From positions 1 to 13,032 of the forward strand of contig NZ_CAJTSC010000073.1 in assembly GCF_910578895.1 (NCBI RefSeq): DNA of 13,032 nucleotides, read 5' to 3'. Shown in pieces: positions 12,782 through 13,032 of this stretch (positions are counted from its first letter, which is position 1; each line of letters begins with the position of its first letter). This DNA is from an uncultured Bacteroides sp. (GTDB taxonomy: Bacteria; Bacteroidota; Bacteroidia; Bacteroidales; Bacteroidaceae). The notes below the pieces were generated by a model, which worked only from the letters and a program-made list of their open reading frames with translations, had not been told where the DNA came from and did not search any database. Made by a program: the position numbers and the translations under genes.

Positions 12782-13032
12782 CAAAAGGGTATGCTGAAAT
12801 CAAAAAAATAAAAGATGTTTTGAGCGGAGTTAATGGCGGGCACAATTTAAACCGGTCCTTGCTTTAAGTGTTTTTTTTGTTATGATTATCTGCATGACTT
12901 TCCAATTATCCTCCTGCCATGCTTATGGGAAATCGATGACAATTTATTAACCGTAAGTATGGCACTCTCGCGGCTTAAATGAAAGAATTGTAGGCGGCAA
13001 GATATATAATATTATAATATGCTGATATTTTG
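12782..13032. other. AT-rich end of window without a recognised gene
   Basis: I find no credible coding sequence, full TAnnTTTG box or strong hairpin in this last stretch. The minus-strand open frame that starts at 12845 and runs down to 12477 has no family resemblance and crosses the 21-base repeats, so I treat it as chance. Confidence 0.5.

Noticed and set aside
12477..12845. A 122-codon minus-strand frame across the repeats near the window end
   Set aside because: Its only patterned part is the translation of the 21-base repeats, and it has no promoter box or family resemblance.

Overview
The window is a stretch of Bacteroidales chromosome, most likely Bacteroides or a close relative. The gene families and arrangement (a DUF4492-type small protein followed by cydA and cydB), lipoproteins with an acidic run after the lipid cysteine, A-rich leaders in place of strong Shine-Dalgarno sites, and several TAnnTTTG boxes (the Bacteroides -7 promoter element) all point that way. 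The genus is inferred from these features; no database search was run.

Layout. (1) 31-3089, plus strand: a small membrane protein, then cydA and cydB, the two subunits of a cytochrome bd quinol oxidase. The run ends at a strong hairpin terminator at 3152-3211. (2) 3294-4111, minus strand: a small helix-turn-helix protein and, downstream of it, a short surface-type lipoprotein with a lipocalin-like domain. (3) 4112-4714: about 600 bases with no convincing gene. It holds a 116-base imperfect inverted repeat (4166-4281), a candidate minus-strand promoter, and a 216-base palindromic repeat element (4460-4675, copy A). (4) 4715-11111, minus strand: an OmpA-like glycine-zipper lipoprotein, nagA (N-acetylglucosamine-6-phosphate deacetylase), and the polyamine-type ABC transporter genes potD, potC, potB and potA. 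Transcription runs from potA toward nagA and ompA. (5) 11112-11615: the divergent control region between potA and a short-chain dehydrogenase. It carries copy B of the palindromic element (11248-11445) and a promoter box for each direction. (6) 11616-12377, plus strand: a YdfG-like short-chain dehydrogenase with its own terminator. (7) 12446-13032: no secure gene; short tandem repeats and small hairpins.

How the genes work together. The cyd genes make a high-affinity terminal oxidase suited to traces of oxygen or to redox stress. PotABCD form a complete importer: ATPase, two permeases and a binding lipoprotein. Here the ATPase has a duplicated C-terminal regulatory module, and the binding protein has an extra C-terminal membrane anchor. 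nagA lies only 56 bases after potD and may be in the same transcript, although deacetylation of GlcNAc-6-phosphate has no obvious link to polyamine uptake.

The most unusual content is between the genes. Two related, long-palindromic elements in the same orientation bracket the ompA-nagA-pot block. Each has a conserved asymmetric core that can fold into a stem-loop. I see no CRISPR array, transposase, integrase, phage gene, tRNA or rRNA.
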